The position numbers and the translations under genes are program-made. Shown here piece by piece: positions 42,999-51,324 of a stretch of 64,000 bases of DNA (the stretch's first letter is position 1; every line of letters starts with the position of its first letter). Location: NCBI GenBank assembly GCA_003483745.1, contig DMYD01000042.1, positions 32,362 to 96,361 on the forward strand. The letters run 5' to 3'. The notes below the pieces were generated by a model. The model searched no databases, was not told the origin of the DNA, and was given only the letters and a program-made list of their open reading frames with translations. This DNA comes from Roseburia sp. Its GTDB lineage: Bacteria > Bacillota > Clostridia > Lachnospirales > Lachnospiraceae.

Positions 42999-43034
42999 TA
43001 CAATCTGAAAAATCAAGGATGGTAGGTGGAAAAA

Positions 43035-43829
43035 GTGGATATAGCATCAATAGTAGGTATGTTATTAGGCGTTGTAATGTTTGTGTTTGGTGTACTTTCC
43101 AACGGAGGTGTTGCAAGTTTACACTCCATGTGGGATACGGCATCATTCATTATTACAATAGGAGGTTCCATAGCAGGTACGCTTGCATCTTTTAAATTGG
43201 CGGATTTTATCAATGGTATAAAGTCAATAAAGTTGATTTTTAAGGATGAGGTTCAGGATCCGGCAGTTGTCATCAAGCAGATCATTTCACTGTCGAATAC
43301 AGCGAGAAAAGAAGGACTTCTGGCATTGGAAGAAGCCGCAAATGGAATTGAAGATGATTTCCTGAAAAAAGGAATTATGCTTGTTGTAGATGGTACAGAT
43401 CCGGAACTGGTAAGAGGAATCATGGAGACAGACTTAGCCTGTGTCGAGAGCAGACATAAAGCTAAAATTGCTGTCTGGGAGAAATGGGCTGAATTAGGTC
43501 CTGCCTGGGGTATGATCGGTACCCTGATCGGATTGATCCTCATGTTGCAGAACATGGAAGATGCATCCACAATCGGACCGGCGATGGCAACAGCGCTTGT
43601 TACAACATTGTATGGTTCATTACTTGCAAACTGGTTATGTAACCCGATTGCAGGTAAGTTAAAACTGAATAATGATAATGAAATGATGATGAAGGAAATT
43701 TCCGTGGAAGGTATTCTGTCGATCCAGGCAGGAGAAAATCCACGTGTTATAGAAGAAAAACTGAAATCATTCCTTGCACCTTCGGCGCGTAATACAGCGC
43801 AGGAAAGCGAGGCTGGAGGTGAAGAATAG
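43035..43829 (+). CDS. motA: Flagellar stator protein MotA
   Basis: A 264-residue ion-channel subunit. Four membrane helices are visible (IVGMLLGVVMFVFGVL; ASFIITIGGSIAGTL; WGMIGTLIGLILML; ALVTTLYGSLLANWL). The cytoplasmic loop carries the torque residues around GLLALEEAAN and MEDASTIGPAMATAL follows. GTG 43035 (MDIASIVG) is preferred (AGGTGG five bases upstream) over the GTG at 43026. Stop overlaps the motB start. Confidence 0.97.
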   Translation: MDIASIVGMLLGVVMFVFGVLSNGGVASLHSMWDTASFIITIGGSIAGTLASFKLADFINGIKSIKLIFKDEVQDPAVVIKQIISLSNTARKEGLLALEEAANGIEDDFLKKGIMLVVDGTDPELVRGIMETDLACVESRHKAKIAVWEKWAELGPAWGMIGTLIGLILMLQNMEDASTIGPAMATALVTTLYGSLLANWLCNPIAGKLKLNNDNEMMMKEISVEGILSIQAGENPRVIEEKLKSFLAPSARNTAQESEAGGEE

Positions 43830-44632
43830 TGAAAAGAAAGCCTGATGAACCAAAAGGATCACCGGCATGGATGAATACATTTGCAGATCTGATGAACCTA
43901 CTGTTATGTTTCTTTGTATTGTTATTCTCTATGTCAACGGTAGATGCAGAAAAGTTTGAAAAAATGGTGGCTTCCTTTCAGAATACATTTAGTATTCTTC
44001 CCAATGGAGGATCTTCTATTGGAGATGGAACTCTGATATCATCCGGTGTGAGCCAGCTTGAAATGTTAGATTCCTATTATAAAGACAAAGCGAACTCTGA
44101 ATCGGATCAGGAAACAGACGAAGAGAATGATGTAGTGGAAGAATATAAAGAACAGGCACTTGAAGAATCAGAAAAGATGTCTGAACAATTAGAGGATGCC
44201 ATTGCAAGGTATGGAATTCAGGATCAGGTAGAAGTTGATTTTAATGCACAGTATGTCATGCTTAATATGAATGGAGCTCTTTTATTTGACTCCGGGCATG
44301 CAGAAATCCGGTCAGAAGCATATCCGCTGATTGATAAGCTGGGCAAACTGATCGAACCTTATCAGGATAATATTATAGAAGTAGAAGGACACACGGACAA
44401 TGTACCGATCCATTCTGCAAAATATGAAGACAATGACGTGCTTTCATTTTACAGGGCACGGGCGGTTACAGATTACTTGAGAGATATTACAACAGTGGAA
44501 CCCGCACACTTGAAAGCGTCTGGAAGAGGTGAATATGTGCCTATTGCAGATAATACAACGCAGGAGGGAAGAGCAAGAAACCGCCGCGTTATTATAAAAA
44601 TATATAATTCTTATAGTTCAGACTTTAATTGA
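43829..44632 (+). CDS. motB: Flagellar stator protein MotB
   Basis: A 267-residue stator subunit with one membrane helix near residues 20-40 (FADLMNLLLCFFVLLFSMS). The Asp in FADLMN is the conserved ion-binding residue. A linker is followed by an OmpA-like peptidoglycan-binding domain (VEGHTDNVPIHS, YRARAVTDYL, GRARNRRVIIKI). Whether protons or sodium are used is not clear from sequence alone. GTG start, coupled to motA with GGAGGTG seven bases upstream. Confidence 0.97.
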   Translation: MKRKPDEPKGSPAWMNTFADLMNLLLCFFVLLFSMSTVDAEKFEKMVASFQNTFSILPNGGSSIGDGTLISSGVSQLEMLDSYYKDKANSESDQETDEENDVVEEYKEQALEESEKMSEQLEDAIARYGIQDQVEVDFNAQYVMLNMNGALLFDSGHAEIRSEAYPLIDKLGKLIEPYQDNIIEVEGHTDNVPIHSAKYEDNDVLSFYRARAVTDYLRDITTVEPAHLKASGRGEYVPIADNTTQEGRARNRRVIIKIYNSYSSDFN

Positions 44633-44648
44633 ACAGGAAGGTAGCATT

Positions 44649-45176
44649 ATGAAAAAGAATCTGATAACAGTAATTATTCTGGCACTGGTTTTAGCAAATC
44701 TTATTTTGACAGCAATTCTTGTGTTCACGATTATTCCGCAGACAAAAAAATCAAATCAACTGATTGATCAGGTATGTTCTGCAATTAATCTGGAACTTCA
44801 GAGCGGAGAAAATACGCCGGCCACACCGGAAGTGCCAATCGAAGACATTGAAACCTATAAGATTACCGATGGATTTACCGTGAATTTAAAACAGAGCGAT
44901 GATGGCAAACAACACTATGCCGTATTTTCAGTCAGCCTGTCTTTGAATACCAAGAGTGACGGATATAAGACCTATGGGGGATCGGAAGGGCTTGCTGCAA
45001 AAGAAACAATTATCCAGAGTGAGATCAACACGATCGTAAATGGATATACATTAGATGAGTTTGATGCAAATGGCTATCAGGATGTAAAAGACGATATATT
45101 AAAATCAATGCAGGATATGTTTGGAGGTTCAGACTTCATCGTTGGTGTAAACTTCTCAAGCGTTCAGACGGAATAG
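44649..45176 (+). CDS. fliL: Flagellar basal body-associated protein FliL
   Basis: A 175-residue single-pass protein: TM near residues 5-28 (LITVIILALVLANLILTAIL), then an extracellular FliL domain (GFTVNLKQSDDGKQHYAVFS, VNGYTLDEFD, ILKSMQDMFG). FliL surrounds the stators and raises torque. It sits between motB and fliM. ATG behind AGGAAGGTAG. Confidence 0.9.
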   Translation: MKKNLITVIILALVLANLILTAILVFTIIPQTKKSNQLIDQVCSAINLELQSGENTPATPEVPIEDIETYKITDGFTVNLKQSDDGKQHYAVFSVSLSLNTKSDGYKTYGGSEGLAAKETIIQSEINTIVNGYTLDEFDANGYQDVKDDILKSMQDMFGGSDFIVGVNFSSVQTE

Positions 45177-45207
45177 ACCCAAATATTGTGTTAGGTGGTG
45201 AGAAAGA

Positions 45208-46188
45208 ATGGGTGAAGTCTTATCTCAAAATGAGATAGATAGTTTGCTCAAAGCGTTAAGCAGTGGTGAACTTGATGTAGATGAAATGAAAGATGAAGAT
45301 AAGAAACAGGTCAAGAATTATGATTTTGCCCGTCCTGCAAAGTTTTCCAAGGAACATCTACGAACGTTAGAGATTATCTTTGAACATTATGGAAGACTTT
45401 TGTCAACCAATCTTCCTGTGTATTTGCGAAAAAATGTCCAGGTTGAGGTAATGAACTCAGAGGCGGTTACATATTCAGAATTTTCAAATGCGTTATCAAA
45501 TCCTGTATTGCTTGGAATTGTAAATGCATCCCCGTTAAATGGCAGCATAATCATTGAAATGGCAGAAAATCTTGGCTATGTTATAGTGGACAGGATGCTT
45601 GGCGGGAAAGGAGTGCCTTTGGACAGACCAAGGGATTTTTCCGAAATTGAGCTGTTGATTATTGAACGTATCTTTAATGTGGCGGTCAATCTTTTGGTGG
45701 AACCGTGGGAAAGCGTATGCGAATTAGAACCCCGGTTGGAACGTATTGAGACGAATTCACAGTATGCGCAGATTATATCGCCGACAGAGATGATTGCGCT
45801 GGTAACACTTAATATTAAGATTGGTGATGTGGAGGGATTATTAAATGTATGCCTTCCATATCTGACGCTGGAAAGCATCATGGACAAATTGAATACCAAA
45901 TACTGGTATTCGAGTCTGCAGGAAAAAGATGAGCAACAGTATACAGAAACGATCGAGGCGCTTATCTCAAAAGCACCAATGCCGATCAAAGCTGTGCTTG
46001 GTAACAGTTCCATTTCAGTGAATGACTTTTTGGGACTGCAGGTAGGAGATATTATCCGACTGGATACAAAGGTGGATCAGGAACTGAGTGTCTTTGTTGG
46101 AAGTATAAAAAAATTTACTGCTCTGCCGGGAGAAGCCGGTGATGACTATGCAGTAAGAATTACATCAGTGATTAGGGAGGAGCAGTAA
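45208..46188 (+). CDS. fliM: Flagellar motor switch protein FliM
   Basis: A 326-residue switch protein. The N-terminal LSQNEIDSLLKAL is the CheY-P binding peptide. The middle domain (NYDFARPAKFSKEHLRTLEIIFEHY; VNASPLNGSIIIEM) binds FliG. The C-terminal SpoA-like domain (LGNSSISVNDFLGLQVGDIIRLD) meets FliY/FliN. ATG behind TTAGGTGGTGA. One base separates it from fliY. Confidence 0.98.
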   Translation: MGEVLSQNEIDSLLKALSSGELDVDEMKDEDKKQVKNYDFARPAKFSKEHLRTLEIIFEHYGRLLSTNLPVYLRKNVQVEVMNSEAVTYSEFSNALSNPVLLGIVNASPLNGSIIIEMAENLGYVIVDRMLGGKGVPLDRPRDFSEIELLIIERIFNVAVNLLVEPWESVCELEPRLERIETNSQYAQIISPTEMIALVTLNIKIGDVEGLLNVCLPYLTLESIMDKLNTKYWYSSLQEKDEQQYTETIEALISKAPMPIKAVLGNSSISVNDFLGLQVGDIIRLDTKVDQELSVFVGSIKKFTALPGEAGDDYAVRITSVIREEQ

Positions 46189-46189
46189 G

Positions 46190-47368
46190 ATGGATGGAAC
46201 GATGTCACAGGAAGAAATCAATGCTTTACTGAATAATCCTTCAGGTACAGATGAAAATCCGGAAAATACATTGACAGATCAGGAAAAAGATGCGATTGGT
46301 GAAATTTCAAACATCAGTATGGGAACGGCAGCAACAACACTGTTTTCACTGGTAAACCGTAAGGTTGAGATTTCCACCCCGGTGGTTGCATTTGCAAACT
46401 GGAGTGACATATGTGACGCATATGAAAAGCCATGTGTATTTATACGAATTGCGTATACCGTGGGATTGGATGGAAGTAATATTCTTGTATTAAAGGAACA
46501 TGATGTAAAAGTCATCACTGACCTGATGATGGGTGGTGATGGAACAAATACAGATGGAGAACTTGGAGAACTTCACCTGAGTGCCATCAGCGAGGCGATG
46601 AACCAGATGATGGGCTCAGCGGCAACATCATTATCTTCGATGTTGAACAAGGTAATTGATATCAGCCCGCCAAGTGCAGATCTGATTGATTTACAGCAGA
46701 CAATCGATGAAAGTCAGATTGATGAGTTCCTTGCAGGAGAGTTTGTAAAGATTTCATTCCGGTTAGAGATTGGTGATCTTGTTGATAGTGAGATCATGCA
46801 GTTGTATCCTATTTCTTTTGCAAAAGAAATGTGTGTAAATGTAACAAGCAATATGGAAGAAGACAGTAATTCCACTGCAGGAGTGAGTGAAACAGAGAAT
46901 ACCCAGAGTACACCGGCATCTCAACCGGCGTCTGCACCGCAGCCACAGCCTCAGATGGCAGCAACGCAGCCAATGATGGGACAGCCGATGATGGGGCAGC
47001 CAATGATGGGGCAGCCGATGATGGGACAACCAATGATGGGTCAGGAGATGTCGCAGATGTATGGACAACAGCAGGTAAATGTGCAGCCGGCACAGTTTCA
47101 GGCATTTACTGGAGCGGTACCGGGGAATTTTCAACCGGAAAATATTGATTTGATTATGGATGTACCACTTGAAGTTACGGTAGAACTTGGAAGAACTTCC
47201 AAATCAATCAAAGAAATACTTGATTTTACACCGGGAACCATTATAGAATTAAACAGGATTGCCGGTGAACCAATTGATGTTCTGGTAAATGGTAAGTTCG
47301 TAGCCAAAGGTGAGGTAGTAGTAATTGAAGAAAGCTATGGTATACGAATTACTGAAATTATTAAATAA
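46190..47368 (+). CDS. fliY: Flagellar switch phosphatase FliY (FliN-type C-terminus)
   Basis: A 392-residue fusion of three parts. The N-terminal peptide MSQEEINALLNN resembles the CheY-P binding motif of FliM. A CheC-like phosphatase domain has two E-x-x-N motifs (IGEISNISMGTAATTL and AISEAMNQMMGSAATSL). The C-terminal FliN domain (IDLIMDVPLEVTVELGRTSKSIKEIL) closes the protein. The linker holds five QPMMG units. It removes phosphate from CheY-P at the switch. ATG behind GGGAGGAGC. Confidence 0.96.
   Translation: MDGTMSQEEINALLNNPSGTDENPENTLTDQEKDAIGEISNISMGTAATTLFSLVNRKVEISTPVVAFANWSDICDAYEKPCVFIRIAYTVGLDGSNILVLKEHDVKVITDLMMGGDGTNTDGELGELHLSAISEAMNQMMGSAATSLSSMLNKVIDISPPSADLIDLQQTIDESQIDEFLAGEFVKISFRLEIGDLVDSEIMQLYPISFAKEMCVNVTSNMEEDSNSTAGVSETENTQSTPASQPASAPQPQPQMAATQPMMGQPMMGQPMMGQPMMGQPMMGQEMSQMYGQQQVNVQPAQFQAFTGAVPGNFQPENIDLIMDVPLEVTVELGRTSKSIKEILDFTPGTIIELNRIAGEPIDVLVNGKFVAKGEVVVIEESYGIRITEIIK
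46967..47041 (+). repeat. Five 15-base tandem repeats in fliY
   Basis: Five copies of a CAGCCNATGATGGGN unit encode QPMMG at residues 260-284. Copies differ only at third positions. This type of array changes copy number easily and lengthens the linker between the CheC and FliN domains. Confidence 0.9.
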
Positions 47369-47405
47369 AAAATAAAAAGAAGAGTTAAAGATAGGAGAGA
47401 AAATT

Positions 47406-47765
47406 ATGGCTAAGGTTATGATTTGTGATGATGCTGCATTTATGAGAATGATGATTAAGGACATTCTGACAAAGAATGGCTATGAAATTGCAGCGGAAGC
47501 TGAAAATGGTGCGATTGCGGTAGAAAAATACCCGGATGCAAAACCGGATCTGGTATTGATGGATATTACTATGCCGGACATGGATGGTATTCAGGCACTT
47601 AAGAAAATCAAAGAGATTGATCCGAATGCAAATGTTATCATGTGTTCTGCAATGGGACAGCAGGCAATGGTTATTGAAGCAATTCAGTCAGGGGCAAAGG
47701 ATTTCATTGTGAAACCATTTCAGGCTGAGCGTGTACTTGAGGCAGTAAAAAAAGTAGTGGGCTAA
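47406..47765 (+). CDS. cheY: Chemotaxis response regulator CheY
   Basis: A 119-residue single-domain receiver. Asp8/Asp9 and Asp53 (VLMDITMPDMDG) form the acidic pocket, with Ser81 and Lys103 (FIVKPF) as switch residues. It carries the phosphate from CheA to FliM. Position between fliY and fliO is as in B. subtilis. ATG behind AGGAGAGAAA. Confidence 0.97.
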   Translation: MAKVMICDDAAFMRMMIKDILTKNGYEIAAEAENGAIAVEKYPDAKPDLVLMDITMPDMDGIQALKKIKEIDPNANVIMCSAMGQQAMVIEAIQSGAKDFIVKPFQAERVLEAVKKVVG

Positions 47766-47766
47766 T

Positions 47767-48138
47767 ATGATTTTATTGAGCGCTTCTTTTCGAAGTCTGA
47801 TGCAGCTGATCGGAGTACTGGTTATATTTGTGTTTGTTTTGATTATTACCTACTTCACGACAAAGTGGGTAGGTGGTTTTCAAAAGACACAGATGTCAAA
47901 AGGAAATCTGATGGTTCTTGAGACAATCCGGATTGCAAATGGTAAATTTTTACAGCTTGTCAAGGCGGGAGATCAGTATTTTGTAATTGCTGTGGGCAAG
48001 GATGAAGTAACAAAGATTACAGAACTTACAGAAGATCAGTTATCAGTCCAGACATCGGATGATATGAAAAATTCACAGGAAAGCTTTCAGGAGATATTGA
48101 GTAAACTGAAAGATCATTTTCCTAAAAAGCAGGATTGA
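47767..48138 (+). CDS. fliO: Flagellar biosynthetic protein FliO/FliZ
   Basis: A 123-residue small membrane protein with one helix near residues 12-34 (LIGVLVIFVFVLIITYFTTKWV) and a cytoplasmic tail (NLMVLETIRIANGKFLQLVKAGDQYFVIAV in pieces). FliO helps assemble FliP. It begins one base after cheY, with an ATG whose SD lies in the cheY end (AAAGTAGTGGG). Confidence 0.87.
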   Translation: MILLSASFRSLMQLIGVLVIFVFVLIITYFTTKWVGGFQKTQMSKGNLMVLETIRIANGKFLQLVKAGDQYFVIAVGKDEVTKITELTEDQLSVQTSDDMKNSQESFQEILSKLKDHFPKKQD

Positions 48139-48145
48139 TGGAATT

Positions 48146-49042
48146 ATGACAAGATTAAAAAAGACATATTGTATACTGTCATTAATATTCGCAATAGCGG
48201 TATTTGTGGCGGTGTTGTTTGCCGCACAGGACAGAACAACTGTTTATGCAGCCTCCATGGATCCAGACAGTGTAAGCTCTTTGGATAACACGGCAGATAC
48301 TGCCGCAGGTTCAGACAGCGAGTCTGGCAGCAAAAGAGGTTTGTCCATCTCAATAAATAATGATGAGGCGGGAGTTGCTTCAGAAGTACGTGCATTACTG
48401 TTACTGACAATTATTGCAGTGTCACCATCGCTTTTGATTATGCTTACGTCATATACCAGAATCGTAATTGTACTTCATTTTTTAAGGACAGCGATCGGAA
48501 CTCAGACAGCACCACCAAACCAGATATTGATAGGACTGGCATTGTTTTTAACATTCTTTATCATGTGGCCGACATTTCAGCAGATCAATGAGAATGCGAT
48601 CACACCATTGGATAATGGAGACATTACAATGGAAGAAGCATTAAAAGAAGCAGAGAAACCGATTCGCCAGTTTATGTATGGACAGGTACAGCGAAAAGAC
48701 GTTAAACTTTTCGTGGATATGGCTGGTGACAGTTATGATATTGACAGTGCTGCACTTGAGAAGGAGTATGAAGAATCAGGGCAGAGTGCATATGATGCAA
48801 TCCCGATGACAATTATGATTCCATCGTTTATAATCGGGGAACTGAGACAGGCATTTATTATGGGATTTGTTATTTATATCCCATTTATTGTAATTGATAT
48901 GGTAGTGGCATCCGTGCTTATGTCAATGGGTATGATGATGCTTCCACCGACGACAATTTCGCTGCCGTTTAAAATATTGCTGTTTATACTGGCAGATGGA
49001 TGGAATCTTGTAATAGGAAGCGTAGTAAAGACATTTTATTGA
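48146..49042 (+). CDS. fliP: Flagellar export gate protein FliP
   Basis: A 298-residue gate subunit. A cleavable signal-like N-terminus (YCILSLIFAIAVFVAVLFAA) precedes a Ser/Asp-rich spacer. Four membrane helices follow with signatures SPSLLIMLTSYTRIVIVL, LRTAIGTQTAPPNQILIGLAL and IPSFIIGELRQAFIMGF, MGMMMLPPTTISLPFK. FliP, FliQ and FliR form the pore of the type III gate. ATG six bases after the fliO stop, overlapping no gene. Confidence 0.97.
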   Translation: MTRLKKTYCILSLIFAIAVFVAVLFAAQDRTTVYAASMDPDSVSSLDNTADTAAGSDSESGSKRGLSISINNDEAGVASEVRALLLLTIIAVSPSLLIMLTSYTRIVIVLHFLRTAIGTQTAPPNQILIGLALFLTFFIMWPTFQQINENAITPLDNGDITMEEALKEAEKPIRQFMYGQVQRKDVKLFVDMAGDSYDIDSAALEKEYEESGQSAYDAIPMTIMIPSFIIGELRQAFIMGFVIYIPFIVIDMVVASVLMSMGMMMLPPTTISLPFKILLFILADGWNLVIGSVVKTFY

Positions 49043-49046
49043 CGTC

Positions 49047-49077
49047 CATAGAATGTTCACTGGATGTGCATTCTATG
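49047..49077. repeat. Palindromic repeat copy B (fliP-fliQ gap)
   Basis: CATAGAATG (49047-49055) and its exact complement CATTCTATG (49069-49077), with an inner CAC-TGGAT-GTG hairpin. The ATAGAATGTTC segment is shared with copies A and C. Confidence 0.5.
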
Positions 49078-49125
49078 ATAGACACAGATCACGTTAGATA
49101 CAGATAGTAAAGAGGTGAGGACGAG

Positions 49126-49395
49126 ATGACAGAAGGACAGGTACTTGATGTAGCGAAAGAAGCGATTTATACAATTATAATCTGTTCAGCTCCGATGTTA
49201 CTCATTTCATTGGTGGTTGGTTTGATTGTCAGCATTTTCCAGACGGTTACATCAATTCAGGAACAGACACTGACATTTGTTCCTAAAATTATAGCAGTAT
49301 TTGTTGGACTCATGATTTTTGGATCATGGATTCTTACAAATCTGACAGAATTCGTGACGACATTATGGTCGAATTTTAGTATGTATCTCGGTTAG
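49126..49395 (+). CDS. fliQ: Flagellar export gate protein FliQ
   Basis: An 89-residue gate subunit with two membrane helices (IIICSAPMLLISLVVGLIVSIF and IIAVFVGLMIFGSWILTNL). QTVTSIQEQTLTFVPKI is the conserved loop. ATG behind AGAGGTGAGG. The 83-base gap from fliP holds palindromic repeat B. Confidence 0.97.
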   Translation: MTEGQVLDVAKEAIYTIIICSAPMLLISLVVGLIVSIFQTVTSIQEQTLTFVPKIIAVFVGLMIFGSWILTNLTEFVTTLWSNFSMYLG

Positions 49396-49403
49396 GATGA
49401 TCT

Positions 49404-50183
49404 ATGTTAGAATATACGTTTTCATTGGCTAATTTTGAAATACTGATATTAATATTGGTTCGCATATCCTGTTTTGTGTATATTGCCCCATTTTTTGGAA
49501 CAAAAAATGTACCCGCACAGGCAAAGATCGGTTTTTCTTTTTTTGTTGCACTTTTGGTGTATGGTTTTGTTGATAAGACGGCAATCGGGTATACAGGTTT
49601 GATTGGATATGCGATAATAGTGTTAAAAGAGGGAATTACAGGGTTGCTGATTGGACTTGCTGCAAACATTTGTAATTCCATTATTTTATTTGCGGGAAAT
49701 ATTATTGATATGGATATTGGATTATCCATGGTAACTGAGTTTGATCCCACAATAAATACACAGGTGACGATTACTGGAAATCTGTACAATTATTTTATAC
49801 TTCTTCTTTTGATCGCAACAGATATGCATCATGTAATTTTGCAGGCTGTAGTGGATTCTTTTACAGTAATTCCAATCAATGGTCAGATTTTTAACTGGGA
49901 CTCACTGGCAAGCTCCATGACACAGTATATGACAGATATGTTTGTAATAGGGTTCCGGATTTTTCTTCCGGTATTTGCCTGCATGATGATCTTAAACTGC
50001 ATTCTGGGTATTCTAGCAAAGGTTGCACCGCAGATGAACATGTTTGCAGTTGGTATGCAGATGAAGATACTGGTTGGTCTGGGAGTTTTATTCTTGACAA
50101 TTTCCTTATTACCTGGAATTGCCAGTTTTATATTTACCGAAATGAAAAAAATGATGGTTTTATTTATAGAGGGAATGTACTAA
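49404..50183 (+). CDS. fliR: Flagellar export gate protein FliR
   Basis: A 259-residue gate subunit with several membrane helices (FEILILILVRISCFVYIAPF first; ILVGLGVLFLTISLLPGI last). The motifs RISCFVYIAPFFGTKNVPA and LGILAKVAPQMNMFAVGMQM fit FliR. ATG behind TTAGGATGATC. Followed within two bases by flhB. Confidence 0.96.
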   Translation: MLEYTFSLANFEILILILVRISCFVYIAPFFGTKNVPAQAKIGFSFFVALLVYGFVDKTAIGYTGLIGYAIIVLKEGITGLLIGLAANICNSIILFAGNIIDMDIGLSMVTEFDPTINTQVTITGNLYNYFILLLLIATDMHHVILQAVVDSFTVIPINGQIFNWDSLASSMTQYMTDMFVIGFRIFLPVFACMMILNCILGILAKVAPQMNMFAVGMQMKILVGLGVLFLTISLLPGIASFIFTEMKKMMVLFIEGMY

Positions 50184-50184
50184 G

Positions 50185-51324
50185 GTGGAATGGAAAGACA
50201 GATTGCTATTTGCATATGATCTCCAGTGGTTCGCAAAAGATGGACCCGGAGGAGAAAAAACGGAGCCGGCAACGGAGAAGAAGTTAAGAGAAGCGAGAGA
50301 GGATGGTAAGGTTGCAAAGAGTAAGGAACTTACCGCTGCATTCGATCTGATCGTACTTTTTCTTGTTTTAAAAGTTTTTATTTCGTGGATTGGCAACGGA
50401 TTTTTAGGAGTTTTTTATTATGTATATAAGCTGATGCCTGATTTTGTGGGTATCAATGCGATGGAATCTTCTACAAAGGAGATCACTTCATTTCTACATA
50501 ATGTATATATAGAAATGTTTCAGATGGCAGCTCCATTTTTTATATTTGGGGTTGTTGTGACAGCACTTGTAAATATCCTTCAGGTTGGGTGGAAAGTTAC
50601 GGCAAAGCCATTGAAACCTAAGGGAGATAAATTTAATCCGCTTAACGGATTTAAACGTATTTTTTCAAAAGATTCTTTATTTGAGCTGCTTAAATCTATT
50701 TTAAAAATAGGTTTGATCATATATGTTGCTTATACATCCATAAAGGGTGAGGCAAATGATATTTTTATTTTATATGACATACCGCTGAAGCAGGCAGTTG
50801 TTTTGTGCGGGAATGTTATTATTAATGCAGGTTTTAAAATCAGCCTTGTTTATCTGCTGGTCGGAATTGCGGATTTTATATATCAGAAACATCGTTTTAA
50901 TGAAGATATGAAGATGACCAAACAGGAATTAAAGGATGAATATAAAAATACAGAGGGAAATCCTGAAATTAAGGGAAGACAGAGACAACGTATGAGAGAG
51001 GCTTCCCAGAGACGAATGATGCAGGATGTACCAAAAGCGGATGTGGTTATTACGAACCCGACACATCTGGCAGTTGCGATCAAATATGATGCCGAGGTGT
51101 CAAAGGCTCCGATTGTTATCGCAAAAGGAGAAGATTATCTTGCACAGAAAATTCGTGAGAAAGCAAAAGAAAACCACATTGAAATTGTTGAAAATAAACC
51201 TTTGGCAAGAATGTTATATGCAAATGTAGATATAGGCGCAGAAATACCACCTGAATTGTATCAGGCAGTAGCGGAAATTCTTGCTATGGTATATAATATG
51301 AGAAACAGGGAGGATAGGTCATGA
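50185..51324 (+). CDS. flhB: Flagellar export switch protein FlhB
   Basis: A 379-residue gate protein with four membrane helices and a cytoplasmic domain. EKTEPATEKKLREAREDGKVAKS opens the family (in two parts). The autocleavage site NPTH lies in VVITNPTHLAVAIKYD near residue 290. It sets substrate specificity together with FliK. GTG start with GAGGGA about 10 bases upstream. The stop overlaps the flhA start. Confidence 0.97.
   Translation: MEWKDRLLFAYDLQWFAKDGPGGEKTEPATEKKLREAREDGKVAKSKELTAAFDLIVLFLVLKVFISWIGNGFLGVFYYVYKLMPDFVGINAMESSTKEITSFLHNVYIEMFQMAAPFFIFGVVVTALVNILQVGWKVTAKPLKPKGDKFNPLNGFKRIFSKDSLFELLKSILKIGLIIYVAYTSIKGEANDIFILYDIPLKQAVVLCGNVIINAGFKISLVYLLVGIADFIYQKHRFNEDMKMTKQELKDEYKNTEGNPEIKGRQRQRMREASQRRMMQDVPKADVVITNPTHLAVAIKYDAEVSKAPIVIAKGEDYLAQKIREKAKENHIEIVENKPLARMLYANVDIGAEIPPELYQAVAEILAMVYNMRNREDRS

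Noticed and set aside
45576..46013. Open frame of 145 codons on the minus strand
   Set aside because: Antisense to fliM, no ribosome binding site, no recognisable motifs.
46763..47134. His/Leu-rich open frame of 123 codons on the minus strand
   Set aside because: It is the complement of the QPMMG repeat region of fliY; the striking HHWLPHHRL repeats are only a by-product.
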